A stretch of DNA of 64,000 bases from Allacma fusca (Eukaryota > Arthropoda > Collembola > Symphypleona > Sminthuridae): positions 14,942,001 through 15,006,000 of the forward strand of contig OX359246.1 in the NCBI GenBank assembly GCA_947179485.1, in the 5' to 3' direction. A program made the position numbers and the translations under genes. The notes below the pieces were generated by a model. That model worked only from the letters and a program-made list of their open reading frames with translations. It did no database searches and was not told the DNA's origin. Of the stretch, positions 23,334 through 35,448 are shown in pieces (positions within the stretch are counted from its first letter, which is position 1; every line of letters begins with the position of its first letter).

Positions 23334-24699
23334 TCAATACAACACAAGTAAACTAACAGTTGTCTCAAACAAAAATCTTAACATTGTTAAGACCAGGCCA
23401 AAATCTACAAAATAATTAGACCCCACAGTAATTCGTAGAGGCTTGCAACTCCTTGCAAATTTTTGAATACCAGGTGATTGCTACTTTCTTGACCAACTCT
23501 CTACAGCTTTTTTCGCGAAATCCTCTACTCGAGCTAAATAGGTAAAACCTACACTTAGATAACACAGAATACCCGCTGCTGCAAAAAACATCCAAATCGA
23601 GAGTATCCCTCCAAGTCGGATGACCCCGTACACACACAAAACCGATACAAGTAAGAAGAGCCACTCATGAGCAGGAATTATAATTAGACTGTAGATATCC
23701 ATTGAAAATGCATTTAGAACCTGCAACTCCCGGTACGTGAGTATGAATTCGGTTTCCGTTCTAAAAAAGTCATGAGTGGAGTATTTGTTTCGTCCCAACC
23801 GTCAACAAAAAAAATTGGATTTATAGCTTCAATTATTTTTATACCCCTACATCTGCAGTCTGCTTCAAAAATTACACTGATAAAACTAACAGCTAATCCA
23901 GGCGATACAAATTTGTAAAACTTACCGGAGTTCTTCTAAGATATAAACCAAAGCAAAAACATAGTCGAGAGCTGGATACGCTGTGTACATTAAAGCAAAC
24001 CAAGCGAAGACTTGCTGCATGAAGACAACATCCTGAACTACAGCTTCAGGAATGAGCAAATACAGCGACAAGTCAAAGAGGGATGTTGGAAGGACAGGAA
24101 GCTTGGTTTGCAAATTCATCACAACAAAGAAGAAAAATTGTACAAGAAGCGAAAGGTAGTACAAAGCTATAAAGAATACTCCTGGAAAATCATCTTTAAA
24201 ATTATTTCCAAAATACGTTTGAGCCTTTGGTAGGAATTTTCCTGCGAATTATAAAACAAAAATTGGGTCGTTAAAAATTTTAATCAATCATTAAATATTT
24301 GATGACAAATATTAATTTTTAATAAATTACTTTTAAAATTTTTAGCGAATGTAATGTATTGGAGCTGAAACTTAGGAAGATCATAGCGAGTTCTTATTGT
24401 GTTCAAATGTAGAGCTATCGGAAGTAACAAGCAGATAGTCCATGTCATTCCCACCATAAAATTAGCAAATTGACTATTGGGTTCCTGCCATCGTTGAAAC
24501 GTCTGCAGAGTTCTCACAAAGAGCCAGACAAATATCAGAAATGAGGCTGTAGTCGAATCGTACCACCAAAATAATTTTTAGCTTGCAAATTTGTTCGAAG
24601 CTTCTTCGTATTTGAGTCCCATCTATATAACATGACGCCCAAAAATGAGGTACAGGTATAACCTTTAAAAAATGTTTTACTTGCAATGTGCCCTAACAT
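23334..24699 (-). pseudogene. 7TM chemoreceptor-like copy B, three lesions
   Basis: By homology the exons are 24331-24699, 23926-24241 and 23334-23799. Exon 1 is 369 rather than 370 bp: one base is missing near 24580, where copy A has AAGCCAAAG and this copy AAGCTAAAA, shifting the frame. The intron 2 acceptor is CG (23800-23801) instead of AG. Exon 3 has a TAG at 23481-23483 in place of the Glu codon of SWSRKE. After that stop the frame continues to the normal C-terminus, with its stop at 23334-23336. Exon 2 is intact. Three independent lesions make a functional product unlikely. Confidence 0.85.
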
Positions 24700-24899
24700 T
24701 TTAAATGATACTGATTCCTGACAAGGAAAAACATTTTATGGGGAACTTATTTGAAACTTTTATGAGCAGAAAAAACTATTGACTCAAACGTTCCAGTTGA
24801 TGTGAACTGATGTAAAAGAAATAATTTTAAAGAAGTCAATTGATCTAGTTTGAACAAAATAAAACTTGTCAGTCGATATAATATAATCATTTAAATTTC

Positions 24900-26440
24900 T
24901 GAAAATAATGGTCAGACATAATGAATAATATTATTACGTTTCATTACGCATCGTTGCAACCCACCAGGTTGGGAATAATGCATGTGCTTTCTCAAGACAG
25001 ATTGTAATATAAATAAGAATCAAATACTTACTTCCACCGCGTTGAATAAGCAATAAATAAACAATATAGTTATGCAATTAGTGTGTGTTCGATAGGAGAG
25101 AATTTGAATTGTAAATCAAGTAAGGTAGTTTACATTGGTGGAAATGATGACGAATACATGAAACTTTCTTTTGGGTATCTATTGTCAAGGTATAATTGAA
25201 CTAATACCTTAAAGGAGTGTAGCTCTAATAGTTAAATAACAAACTGGGAGAATATTAAGGGAGTATTGCCAATTATAGTAATATTTATTCAGTGTACAAA
25301 AAGAATGAGAGGAAGAGTGAGAGCTAGAGAAGGAGAGTGGAGTGGAGTGGAGTCCAGCAGAGTAACAGTAAAGTTACCAAGGGTTAGACCCGAGCCAGAC
25401 TTTGGAGTGTGTGAAGGAGCTGGGTTTATATACGGTAGGTTTGGCTGTAAAACAGGAATTATCCAGTTCAAACTGGTCTCGTTTCCGTTACATTTACATT
25501 GTTACTCTTGTTCCACAGCTAATACCAATCAGACTACAGAGTCCAAGTTTCTTAGATGAAGCATCATTTTTAACCAATAGTTGAGCACGATACAATAGAC
25601 AATAAGATTCTCTTTCCTTTACATTTGTAAGTAATATTCCTTACGTGTTACAGTTAACAGTAAGAGGCTTCATTGCTACTCTTTACATACAATGTAATAT
25701 ATTTTCTTAAACTCCAAATATGGCTTAACACTATCTATTCAGGTTGTATATAATCAATTATGTTTTTTGGTGATTTGTACAGAATTGCATATTTCGGGAA
25801 GATTACTACTGACATACTGTATACACAATTGTCTCTAAAACACAACGCTTTAGTTTTAAAGACTGAGCAGTTCAGAAAGGTTCACATTTACTCTGAAATT
25901 TAATGTTCTCACTCAATTCCTTTCGAAAACATTTTCTTGAAAATAGCCCATGGGCAAAAGAAAATGAATAAAACCGTTCTTGTTCTGCAATAACTTAGTG
26001 AATTTGTATTACTAGGAAAATAATAATGAGCAGTAGACCTTTAAATTGCTATAAATAGTAAAAACCTATTATAAAATGTTGATAATGCATTTTACAGTAA
26101 ACGAAGGACAAGAGAAAACAGGCAGTGTAAATGGATTGCATGCAACCAGAGCTCCCTTGTATAGTAAATCTCGTAAGGAGATGTAATGCTATATAAACAC
26201 CAAAATATTTTTGCAAGTACACAATTAACCAAATTTGGACAAGTGATGTGCACCTTGCGATCGCTGGTGAAATATTCTTGGTGGAATCGTGTATTTTGGG
26301 GGGTGTTGATACCAAAGAAAAAAAAGTCATGATATATATTATACGTAATGATGTAAATATTGAGGAAAAACGTTCCAGGGATTTGAAAATTATTTTTAAT
26401 CGGTTGTATCCTAATTCCAATGAGTTACCAATATTAGCAA
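24900..26440. other. intergenic, no gene recognised
   Basis: Spacer after copy B. A purine-rich patch at 25300-25400 (AGAGAAGGAGAGTGGAGTGG) stands out; nothing else is recognised. Confidence 0.35.
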
Positions 26441-26479
26441 ATTAATAAATTATTATATATCTCGAAACCTTCAAAGGAA

Positions 26480-26875
26480 AACGTGTCGAAAATGACTTCC
26501 GTACTTGGGAATGCTTTAGCAAACAGTATGTACTGCTGATGAAAAACTCGAAGTTCATTGCGGGCTATCAGGTTCTGATTCCATTTATATATAAGACAAT
26601 AGAAAATATTCAGCAAAGCATCCAGGTCATTTAAATCATAAGGTAATGCACTTGAGTTTTGACTCTGTTATTGTTCCAAACATCTGCTCCGTTCGCACCA
26701 ATAGCCAGAAGAATTGTACATTTTATGCAAATATTGAATAAAACAATCAAAATAACTCACTTTTATGTAAACGTGGCCAAAGCCGTTGGCTTTTAGAATT
26801 CCATTTGTATGGCATACGACCCAAAAACTAACACCGTGCGCATTCTTTGAAATGACCTAACATGTGTCCTAACAT
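26480..26875 (-). pseudogene. exon-1 relic, second chemoreceptor subfamily (P1)
   Basis: It starts at an ATG at 26873-26875, and the MLGH opening is duplicated. The frame then shows a TAG, FLGRMPYKWNS (compare FLGxMPYRWDS of the main family), and further stops. Near its end NELRVFHQQYILFAKAF matches YELPVFQLQYITFAKKF of exon 1. No exons 2 or 3 follow. Three related relics lie at 35090-35448, 41620-41974 and 58930-59129. Confidence 0.6.
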
Positions 26876-27121
26876 TTCGACTATTGGACGTCAGCAATAA
26901 AATGGATAATGTATTTTTTAAAATTGGTATTAGAAAATATAGACAATATTTAGAATCCAATATAAAGTGAATCATACAGTAATATGAAGCAGCACGGGTT
27001 AATACTGCGGGGATATGAATTTGAATGATGATTGCATGTAATGTATGAATTGGAGTAATTGTGCAGAAACGAAAGAGTTTTCTTGTGATTGCTTAACTGC
27101 AGCGTGATACTAGACTCTTAC

Positions 27122-28307
27122 CAGGGTTGGCAAGTGCCAAGAATTGGCCTGGTCATTATTGGTTAAAATTCGGTTCTAACCGGCTTGGACATGTTGCATA
27201 GGTTAGTATAAAATGGTCATAATTAATACTATCTAAATAAATCCACTGTTCAATCAAGGCTATAGATAGTAACAGGTTCGGCCATAGCGTATGCTGAAAG
27301 TTCTCCAGTTGACTCTTTGTGGTTACTTAATTAATTTTACTTGGGCGGGGAAACGAGATATTTTAAGTGGTTTGTGTTTGCATAATGCCGGTTGTAGACT
27401 TAGAAATTCAGAATCATACAAATAATCTTCACGAATTCACTCCTGTTTTGAAATAATTGATTGAAGTTGCTTCATAAGCTCATTTTGATCGGCCTTGAAT
27501 TTGTTATGCTTTACAATAAGTTGTTAATTTAATCCCCAAATTCTTTTTTATGTAGACAGTTACTTCGAATTAATGAAACTGGTTGAGTTCTGAATGGAAA
27601 CACATTGGAAACGGCCGTTCTTTCTAATATTTTTTAGGTGTCAAGTCCAAAAATTCAACTTTCAAATCACAGACATAATCACTTTCACTGAAATGATCTG
27701 AGCAAATCCTAGTTGTTACACAATTTACATTTTCTTTCCTCTTACACTAACCAACCCAAACCTTAGCTAATTGAGAATTTTAAAGGAACTTGTGACTCTG
27801 TTTGTGACTTGAACTCTGTTTAATCTTTTTAGTGTTTTTACATTCTGCTATTGCACAAATAAAGTTCACATTAAATAATTTTATTTGCTGCTATACAGAT
27901 TGTCAACTAAAGACAAGTTGAGCGCGCGCTGAGATCACTTTTACTAACGTCACAGCCCCCTAAATTTGTCCACCTCTCCGCCCTATTCATTCTTACGTAC
28001 GATTTGGCCGAACCTGTTACTATCTATAGCCTTGTGTTCAATAATAACCAGTTTTAACCAAAACGTTCCACCGGCTTGGCTAATTTTACGCATGCATGAA
28101 CACGGGGTTGCCCAGTGGCAAGAATTGCCCTGGTCGTTATTGGCTAAAATCCGGTTCTAACCGGTCTGGACCAATTTTATAGGTTGAAATAAAATGACCA
28201 TTATTAATACTACCCAAGTAAATCCATTGTCCAATAAAAACCGGTTATTGCCATTTCTTGCCACTGGCTTGGTCTTTATTGATAAAATCCGGTTTTTTCC
28301 AACCCTG
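27122..28307. mobile_element. hAT-like non-autonomous element, AACCGGTT-word family
   Basis: The ends are CAGGGTTGGCAAGTGCC and, reverse-complemented, CAGGGTTGGAAAAAACC. Flanking 8-mers ACTCTTAC (27114-27121) and GCTCCTAC (28308-28315) match at 6 of 8. Paralogous blocks at 35690 and 42205 lack the insert and continue straight through, which supports the boundaries. The interior repeats words such as AAATCCGGTTCTAACCGG and TGGCAAGAATTG, especially at 28090-28300. No transposase. Confidence 0.68.
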
Positions 28308-28633
28308 GCTCCTACTGTACAATTATTGAAGAAAAATCAATACAATTCAATTTTACAGTTTCAACGAACAAACGGCTACAGCCATTTTTCGAAAACTATA
28401 TTCGCGGAGTAATTTATCAAACGTGTTGCCAGTTAGGTTAAGTTCGCCGCTAGAATTCGAAATCTGAGTATTCCAACACAAATAATTGTAAACTAGTAAA
28501 AGCCCTGTGCTTCACAGGGGCAATTACTTGAGAATTGTGATAGTACCCAAAACAGTAAATGGCTATTGATCCCGTATCAAGACCTGTCGAGAAGGCTCAA
28601 TGTTAATTGCCCGCTTCGCCGGGCCGGGCAAAG

Positions 28634-30434
28634 CAGTGCTCGGACTGGGTACAGAAACCGTGTACCTGTACCCATACCCGTACCCGATTATCGGGTACGA
28701 CAAAATGCTGTACCCGTACCCATACTTGAAACTACAATGTAGTACCTGTACCCACAATTTACCCGTACCCGTAATGTACCCAAAACCTGTACCCATACCC
28801 GAGTACCCAGTGTTTGTACCCGGGTATTACTCGGGTACTGGAAGTCTGGCCGATCAAAAGTGCCCAAGAAGACATTTGCCTGTTCAGCTGATGATGTTTA
28901 ATTGTCTATTTTTCGACTTCCATTAGAAATGTCCGGGATTATGGAAATTTTCCGTAGGCGTTAAGGGTATCCTATTTTAAATGGTTTAAAAAATCATTTA
29001 AGGTCATTTATGATTTATTTTAACACTGGCGAAATTCAAATGCTACTACGTCAAAATATTAACTTATTGAATGAAATGAATTGTGTTCTCGCAAAATGGA
29101 TATTGAACAATTCTTGTATGGGGTTAGGATAACCAACTAGGACGAATTCTTTATTACTAAACTCCATAACCAAAAACTTGCTTTTCAACTTCGAGAACAT
29201 GAAACAATTTTGTATAAATATTCACTGCAATAAATAATCAGAGTGTCATAAATGCCCAGGATTGAAATTACTCAAATTGCCTGCACAAAATGCCTCGGCG
29301 TTGTCAAATTGGCAACCCTAGGTACTTGTAGCATTAAGAAACGGATCTGGCTCGAAGCTAATAAATGTATATTCATTCCGAACTTGAGGCTAATTAAATT
29401 ATATTAGCTTCATTGGACCTACAACTACCCCCTGAAATACTTCTTTGGTGAGCTTCATTCTTTAAGCCGATAAACATTTTATCTATTTCTTTATTAGATC
29501 TGAGAGGAATCATTAGAAGCTTTAGACTACAACGACCACGTAATCATAAATGAAACGAAGCCACTGGCTGTCACTTACGCAAGTATCTGTATACAAAGAA
29601 ACAAGCAACTACACGGTTGGCAGGTCTTATTGTTAGCTAGTGGTCGGATCGATTCAATTTGATTCGAATTTTTCAATTTGATTCAATTTGAATCTTGAAT
29701 TGAATCGAAAAACCGATTTTCGATTCAATTTGCCCCAACGCAATTCAATTCGATTCAATTCACTCAGTGAATCGAATTGAATTGGAAATCGAACGATTCA
29801 AGTGGGAAAATACAAAATTTTACTTATGTTACTGGAGTTTCGTATACTTATTGTAAAAGGCATAGTAAAAGCTACGCTAAAATAACAAACGTTGTGGTAT
29901 ACGCAGTATTTCGACTTTGAATATGCGGAAAAAAAGTACCCGTGCGTAGCCGAAGCGGTTTTGATGAATTGTTTGAATTGCAATTCACATGATATGATTC
30001 GATTCAGTTCAATACCCAAATCGAATCATTCGATTTGGCTTTGCTGCAAATCGAATCGAAATACTACTGAATCGAATTGAATTGAATCGAATCGAATCAA
30101 AAATTTCCAATTCTGAATTGAATTGGTCCGACCACTATTGTTAGCCATAGTAATCCATCCCAGCAGGAATCCTTGAAGTACCCAAAAATACTCGGGTACA
30201 GCACCCACGGGTACAGGTATTTTACATAGTGATACCCGTATCTATTGGGTACTACCCGATTGTCATTGAGTGAGTACCCATACCCGTACCTGTACCCACT
30301 TTAATGACTAAAATCCAGAGTACCCGGGTAGTACCCGCGTACTTGCGAGTACTCAAATTCTGTACCCGGGTAGTACCCATAACAGTAGCCATACCCATTT
30401 ACCCGAGTATTACCCGTACCCAGTCCGAGCACTG
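28634..30434. mobile_element. hAT-like element, GTACCC-word family, copy 1
   Basis: Perfect 8-bp target duplication GGGCAAAG (28626-28633 and 30435-30442) and perfect 19-bp inverted ends CAGTGCTCGGACTGGGTAC. Both ends are followed by about 200 bp of (G/C)GTACCC words in both orientations. The middle holds sequence shared with the 36344-38128 copy, plus a second element nested at 29638-30137. Confidence 0.9.
29638..30137. mobile_element. hAT-like element, GATTC-word family, nested copy
   Basis: Perfect 8-bp duplication TTGTTAGC (29630-29637 and 30138-30145). The ends are TAGTGGTCGGATCGATTCAA and, reverse-complemented, TAGTGGTCGGACCAATTCAA. Each end leads into about 100 bp of ATTCGATTCAATTC words. 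It sits inside the GTACCC-family element, so it inserted later. Same family as 54645-55261. Confidence 0.9.
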
Positions 30435-30442
30435 GGGCAAAG

Positions 30443-31139
30443 TAATCTCATATAAGACATGTGAACTATTAATTGTAAGACTAACAATTTGTTCGTTTCA
30501 TATAGCTAGTTGACATTACATCATCAAAAAAAATATGGTACAACGCTCCGGCCCACTAACGTTCTCTCCACAACTCAATACTGTATTTGGCTGTATAAGT
30601 GGAATTTAACTAATCGCTTGATCAATGCTTCTTGAATCTTGCTGTTGCATCACTGCATGGTACTTTGCCCCCTAGTCGATCAGCACAACGTGTCGATCAA
30701 ATATGATTTTTTATAATAATTTTATAATAATTTGTATACAGCTCAGTTGCACCGTAATAATGTAACTGAAACCTCCGACACTCAACGCACTGATTATTTA
30801 AAATAGAAAAAATGAAAGGAATTCATATTAGCGCAACACTTTTCACGTGCTATAATCACTAAAATTATTCATGGTTCCTACAAATCAATCTTTATTACCT
30901 AATGATATTTTTGGGGGAATAAAGATCAAGTGTATGAATGTTAAGACTTTTAATTAAAAAATAGTGAGCAAATAGCTTCAGCAATACAGTATTTGAGAAT
31001 TTAACTGAAGTAAAAATATAAAAAGTGTTACAACAAGTACTTTCAATTCCATTTGCTTTTTCCTAATAGGAAATTCTCATCTCCTCAAACTCTTCAGTGC
31101 TGTAACTGAACGTAGTTTTTCTCACTACCAGACTTAGTC
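30443..31139. other. intergenic, no gene recognised
   Basis: AT-rich spacer between the GTACCC-family element and chemoreceptor copy D. Nothing recognised. Confidence 0.35.
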
Positions 31140-32327
31140 TACTAATCCAAATGCCATCAGAACCTGCAGCTCTCGGTACGTCAGCATGAATTCGGTATCC
31201 GTTCTTAAAAAGTCACGAGTGGAGTATGTGTTTCGTCCCAAGCTCCAACAAAAGGGAAATATTGAATTTATATCCCCAATTTTTATACCCATACGTATAC
31301 ACAGTGCTTAATAATTATGCTGATAAAACTATCAATTAATTCACTCCTTAAAAATTTGTAAAACTTACCGGATTTCTTGTAAAATGAAAACCACTGCGAA
31401 AACAAAGTCGATAACAGGAAACGTTATATACATTAAACCAAACCAAACGAAAACTAGATGCATGAGAATAGCATCCTGAATCACAACAGCCGGAATGAGT
31501 AAATAGAACGGCAAGTCAAAGAGGGCTTGCAAATTTAATCGAAGCTTCTTTGTATTTGGGTCCCATCTATATGGCACGCAGCCCAGAAATGAGCACCAGG
31601 TGTAACCGTTAAAAAATGCTTTACTTGCAATGTGTCCTAACCAGTGCTCTCAATTTTACTCATTACTCGAATTTTTCATAAAGTGAGTAAGTGAGTATTG
31701 TACTTACTCGTACTTACATCTGCGAGTATGAGTAAGTAATGAGTAAGTAATTTTAAAAAGGTTGATGTTTAAGTAAGTAAAGAGTAAGTACGAACACTCA
31801 TTCCCCAGTGTAATGTAAGTAATGAGTAAGTAAGACGAAATGCAAAGTATCAAAAAGTAAGTATTGAGTAAGTAAACTCTTCTTACTGGAGTAACTACCA
31901 TAGAAAAAATGTTCTCCGACAATGTCCATGACTTATATATGGCTTATGGAGGCAGATAACACAGGCCATAGGCAAACAATGCCTTTAAATACTTGCGACG
32001 ATGCAACTCGTTAAACTTGACTCGTTGACTATACACTAACAAAGATGGGAGTGATGTGAATTATATTTGAAAATGAGTAAGTATTACTTGAGTACTATGC
32101 AGGCAAAAGTAAGTAAAGAGTAAGTAATATCAGCTTATTTTTGCGAATAAGTAAGTAAAGAGTAAGTATTACACTGCGACCCGAAATTTTGAGGGAGTAA
32201 TGAGTAAGTAAGATAGCCACCATGAAGACCCTGAGTAAGTAAAAAGTAAGTACTGGACATCATGAGAGACAAAATTATGAGTAAAGAGTAAGTAAGGGTG
32301 TATAACTGAGAGCACTGGTCCTAACAT
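31140..32327 (-). pseudogene. 7TM chemoreceptor-like copy D, exon fusion plus insertion
   Basis: The start codon lies at 32325-32327, split from the rest of exon 1 (to 31641) by the transposon at 31642-32317. The remaining exon 1 ends at NLQA and is joined in frame to LFDLPFYLLIPAVVIQD from the middle of exon 2, junction near 31524. One deletion therefore removed the rest of exon 1, intron 1 and the first half of exon 2. Exon 2 ends at 31369 with an intact donor. Exon 3 starts at 31242 behind an AG acceptor but is cut off near 31140, after YRELQVLMAFG. Clearly dead. Confidence 0.88.
31642..32317. mobile_element. hAT-like element, GTAAGTA-word family
   Basis: Perfect 8-bp duplication GTCCTAAC (31634-31641 and 32318-32325). 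The ends are CAGTGCTCTCAATTTTAC and, reverse-complemented, CAGTGCTCTCAGTTATAC. Most of the interior consists of GAGTAAGTAAGTATT words (left third as TTACTTACTC). The undisrupted site exists in chemoreceptor copies A, B, E, F and H (GTGTCCTAACATTTT in A, E, F and H). Confidence 0.92.
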
Positions 32328-32876
32328 TTTATATAAAATAGGATGGTGACTGAATTTGCTAAATATATTCAGGAAACACTTGTTGCTCTATAGAACATTT
32401 TATGGGGAACCTGTTTGAAACATTCCTGGGCAGAAACAACTGCGAGCTCAAACTTTCGGAGTTGAAGTGAACTTATGTGAATATAATAATCTTAAGGAAG
32501 CAGTCTATGCATCCTGTGGGAATAAAATGAAGACTTGTTTGCGGGTATCTGATTATTTTAGCTTCCTCAAACGATCATGCTGCTCAGATATAATGAATAA
32601 TATTAGTTTTATTATGCTTCAATACAACCCCTGTATATAGTCGGGAATAATGATTTCAAACAAGCAGTGTAGTTTACATTGGTGAAAATAATGCCGTGCG
32701 CTTAAACGTTTTATTTAAGTATCTATTCAGGTTTCATATAATCATTTATTTTGATGATGTACAATGAATTTCATATTTCGGGAAATATGATGATATAATC
32801 TTGTTAAAGTTTGTTTAGTGAACATTTGATTCTGTATGAAACATTCTATTGGCAACCCTGTTGGAACATTCCTGAG
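32328..32876. other. duplicated upstream flank of chemoreceptor genes
   Basis: Carries the conserved 5' block of the array genes (32335-32640). A second, partial copy follows (32810-32876: GAACATTTGATTCTGTATGA and GGAACATTCCTGAG), which the solo LTR interrupts. Confidence 0.5.
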
Positions 32877-34124
32877 TGTGAGTGAGCTCCCACACACACT
32901 CACCTCAAATTGTGGACACACACACACTTTTCTGGGCACTACACACACACACTTTTCTGGGCACTACACACACACACTAGTTGAAGGATAACCGGGCGGG
33001 TGAGGAGGTGATGTTGATGATGATGAGGATGATGAGGATGATCCAAGATTGATGACGTCAGAACCTGTAAATAAAATAAAATATAAATATAGGTCATGAG
33101 GCAAATGTAAACAAGCCGTTTACATTTGCCTCATCTATTCCTCTCCCTTTTTTCCTCCCTTCATTATTTAAAACATGCCCTTATCCCTAAAAATTAAAAA
33201 CCTTACCATATTTGTACCTTACCTGTAAGTCCCCGTTCCCTAAAAAGTATAAATAGGGCAGCCCTTCCAAATGGTTAAGGCAGACTTGTACTAAGTCTCC
33301 TTCCGTGAGTAGCTCACGGCGAATCCTCCGAGGAACCCTCGGCACTGTTTCCGTCTAATAACGGCTAAGTTAAAACCTTTACCTTCCCGCCTTAAAAGCC
33401 TTATCCTTGCCATAAAGCCCTGCTCTCGTCCAATCCTGGTCCAGTCCTGGTCCGCTGGCAAATATTTAGAAATTGTCCAGCCGGTTTTCTGTCAATGTTA
33501 AAAACATAGTAATTGTTTTTTTTGTCCTAAATATTTGTTTGGAAATATTAATATTTTTTGAAGTTAATTTTTCATAATTACACTTACCTTTTGTCCGGAT
33601 TCGTCCTGGTTTTGTGTGGTGCTTCTCGCTGAATGTAAGCCTTTATTTTATTATTATTTTATGAGTTTTTGTTTCTTTTGTGTGTCACTGGGTCAGACAA
33701 ACCTCGCCCCTACCATATACCTTTTTGGGCATCCTTAATTCCTTCCCTAAATTATTAAAATATTTGTTTCCGGCATTAAGTGGGCCTGGCTCCTTAAAAT
33801 TAAAACCTTAAAACCCTTCTAAATTAAGTACAGGGTACCCCCTTTCTATTTACCCCCTTAATTAAATTTATTTCGGGTTCCAACTTCAATTAATTAATTA
33901 ATTAATTGAAGTAGTTAGCTATGTAAGCCGACACCGCCTAAAATTATTTTGAGTAAATTATATATACGTACCTACATGAGACCAGTACCATTTACCCAGA
34001 GTAGTTAGTCGCGTAAGCCGAAACGTGCTAAATCTTCAGAGTAGTTAATCGCTTATGCCGATAAAGCGCGTAATTTATTTTCCATTTCCGAGATTAAATA
34101 ATAACCCTCGTGAGTCCCCTCACA
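32877..34124. mobile_element. solo LTR of an LTR retrotransposon
   Basis: A 1248-bp segment starts TGTGAGTGAGC, ends CCCCTCACA and is flanked by a 5-bp duplication CTGAG (32872-32876 and 34125-34129). TG...CA ends with a 5-bp duplication and no coding region in between fit a solo LTR left by recombination between two LTRs. The flanking sequence on both sides is the duplicated chemoreceptor upstream block. It contains CA-rich repeats at its left end, a TATA box at 33248-33254, a run of hairpins at 33282-33364, and three spaced copies of AGTAGTTA.TCGC.TA.GCCG at about 33909-34065. Orientation + is taken from the TATA box. Family (Gypsy or BEL) not decided. Confidence 0.82.
33248..33364 (+). promoter_or_regulatory. 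LTR promoter and hairpin-rich leader
   Basis: TATAAAT at 33248-33254 is followed about 30 bp later by four stem-loops in series: 33282-33298 (AGACTT / AAGTCT), 33303-33319 (CCGTGAG / CTCACGG, 3-nt loop), 33328-33342 (CCGAGG / CCTCGG, 3-nt loop) and 33351-33364 (CCGT / ACGG). If transcription starts near 33278, the RNA would begin with this structured leader. Confidence 0.55.
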
Positions 34125-34479
34125 CTGAGAAGGAAAAAATGTTAAATGAAATAATTTTAAAGAAGTCAATTGATCCAGTTTGAATAAAATAAAAACTTTT
34201 CAGTCGATATATTATAATTTATATACATATAATATTTATTTGGATATATAATAACTCTTTAGTTTTAAAGACTGAGCAGTCTAGAAAGAATTAATATTAC
34301 TAGGAAAATTATTAGTAGGTGTATACCTTGAAATTGCTATAAATATTATAAGCCTATTATAAAATGTTGACATATATTAAACGTAATGATGTAAATATTG
34401 AGGAACAACGTTCCAGAGAAATCCATTAGAAAATTCTTTTTAATCTGTTGTATCCTAATTGGAATCAGTTAACTATATT

Positions 34480-35010
34480 GAAAGAGTAGGTTATGGACAT
34501 GCCATTTAAGACTTACTCACAGATTCTTTACTTGTCTTTTTATTATAAAAATAGTGACAATTAGGGTAATTTGTAATTAATTGGAAATCGTACTGATTGA
34601 AGGAATAATTATGAATAAACGAACAAATGGAATTTGACATTAATCCGAAGACTAATTGTTTTTTATTTAAAACAGAAATCAAAAGGAAAAGGAAATGAAA
34701 GTTTAACAATTGTAAGTTAGGTGTTATTGGAATGACTCTCAGTTATTCACTGTAGTCTGGAAGAATCGTAAACTTAACAAGTGGCTACTGGAGCCGATTT
34801 TTATAATCTTAAGTCTAGACGTTACATCATAATGGATGTAACCGGACGTTGATACTTGTCGGCTTGAGCCGAGTGGAAGTGCTTACATTGCACCTTTACA
34901 ATAATTACTTCTTAACTTAGGACTGGCTTAATCTAAGGTTGTGACTTACACAACTTAATTATTTATTCTTGTGATAGCTTAACTAATTTGTGTGAATGCT
35001 ATACATACCT
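34480..35010. other. insertion of unknown type in a duplicated block
   Basis: Sequence left and right of this stretch is continuous in the paralogous block at 26400-26470 (ATCCTAATT...AAACCTTCAAAG), so about 500 bp has been inserted here or lost there. No clear inverted ends or target duplication were found. No coding region. Confidence 0.35.
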
Positions 35011-35089
35011 AAGAATATTAGAAAAATAATAAATTTTTATAAATCTTGAAACCTTCAAAGTACAACGTGTCGAAAATGACGTCCATACT

Positions 35090-35448
35090 TTTAAATGCTT
35101 TAGCAAACAGTATGTACTGCTAAAAGTACTCGGACCAGTTCAGTTCAAACACGAAAAATTTATGACAATTGGAAATATTGAGCAAAACATTCAGGTCATT
35201 CCAATAATAAAGTAAAGCTTTTGAGTTTTCACTCCTTCGTTTTTCCAAACATCTGCACCTTTAGCACCAATAGCACGAAGAACTGTACAATTGATGCAAG
35301 ATTGAATAAAACCATCAAAATAACTCACTTTTATGTAAATCTGACCAAAGCCGTTGTGCTTTAGACGTCCATTTTTATGGTATTCAACGCAAAAACTAAC
35401 ATCGTGCGCACCCTTTGAAAATATCTTTTTTACAGTGGGTCCTAACAA
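35090..35448 (-). pseudogene. exon-1 relic, second chemoreceptor subfamily (P2)
   Basis: The opening MLGxxxxK-x-FSKG matches the MLGHIASKTFFKG start of the array genes, but the start codon is TTG (35446-35448) where the others have ATG. Conserved words continue (SFCVEYHKNGRLKHNGFGQI) with frame breaks against the main family. No exons 2 and 3 follow. Confidence 0.5.

Noticed and set aside
33265-33345. tRNA gene candidate (TGGTTAAGGC, anticodon-like stem, long variable-arm-like stem)
   Set aside because: No acceptor stem closes, and the loop lacks T at position 33; it lies downstream of a TATA box within a clear LTR, so it is read as leader hairpins.
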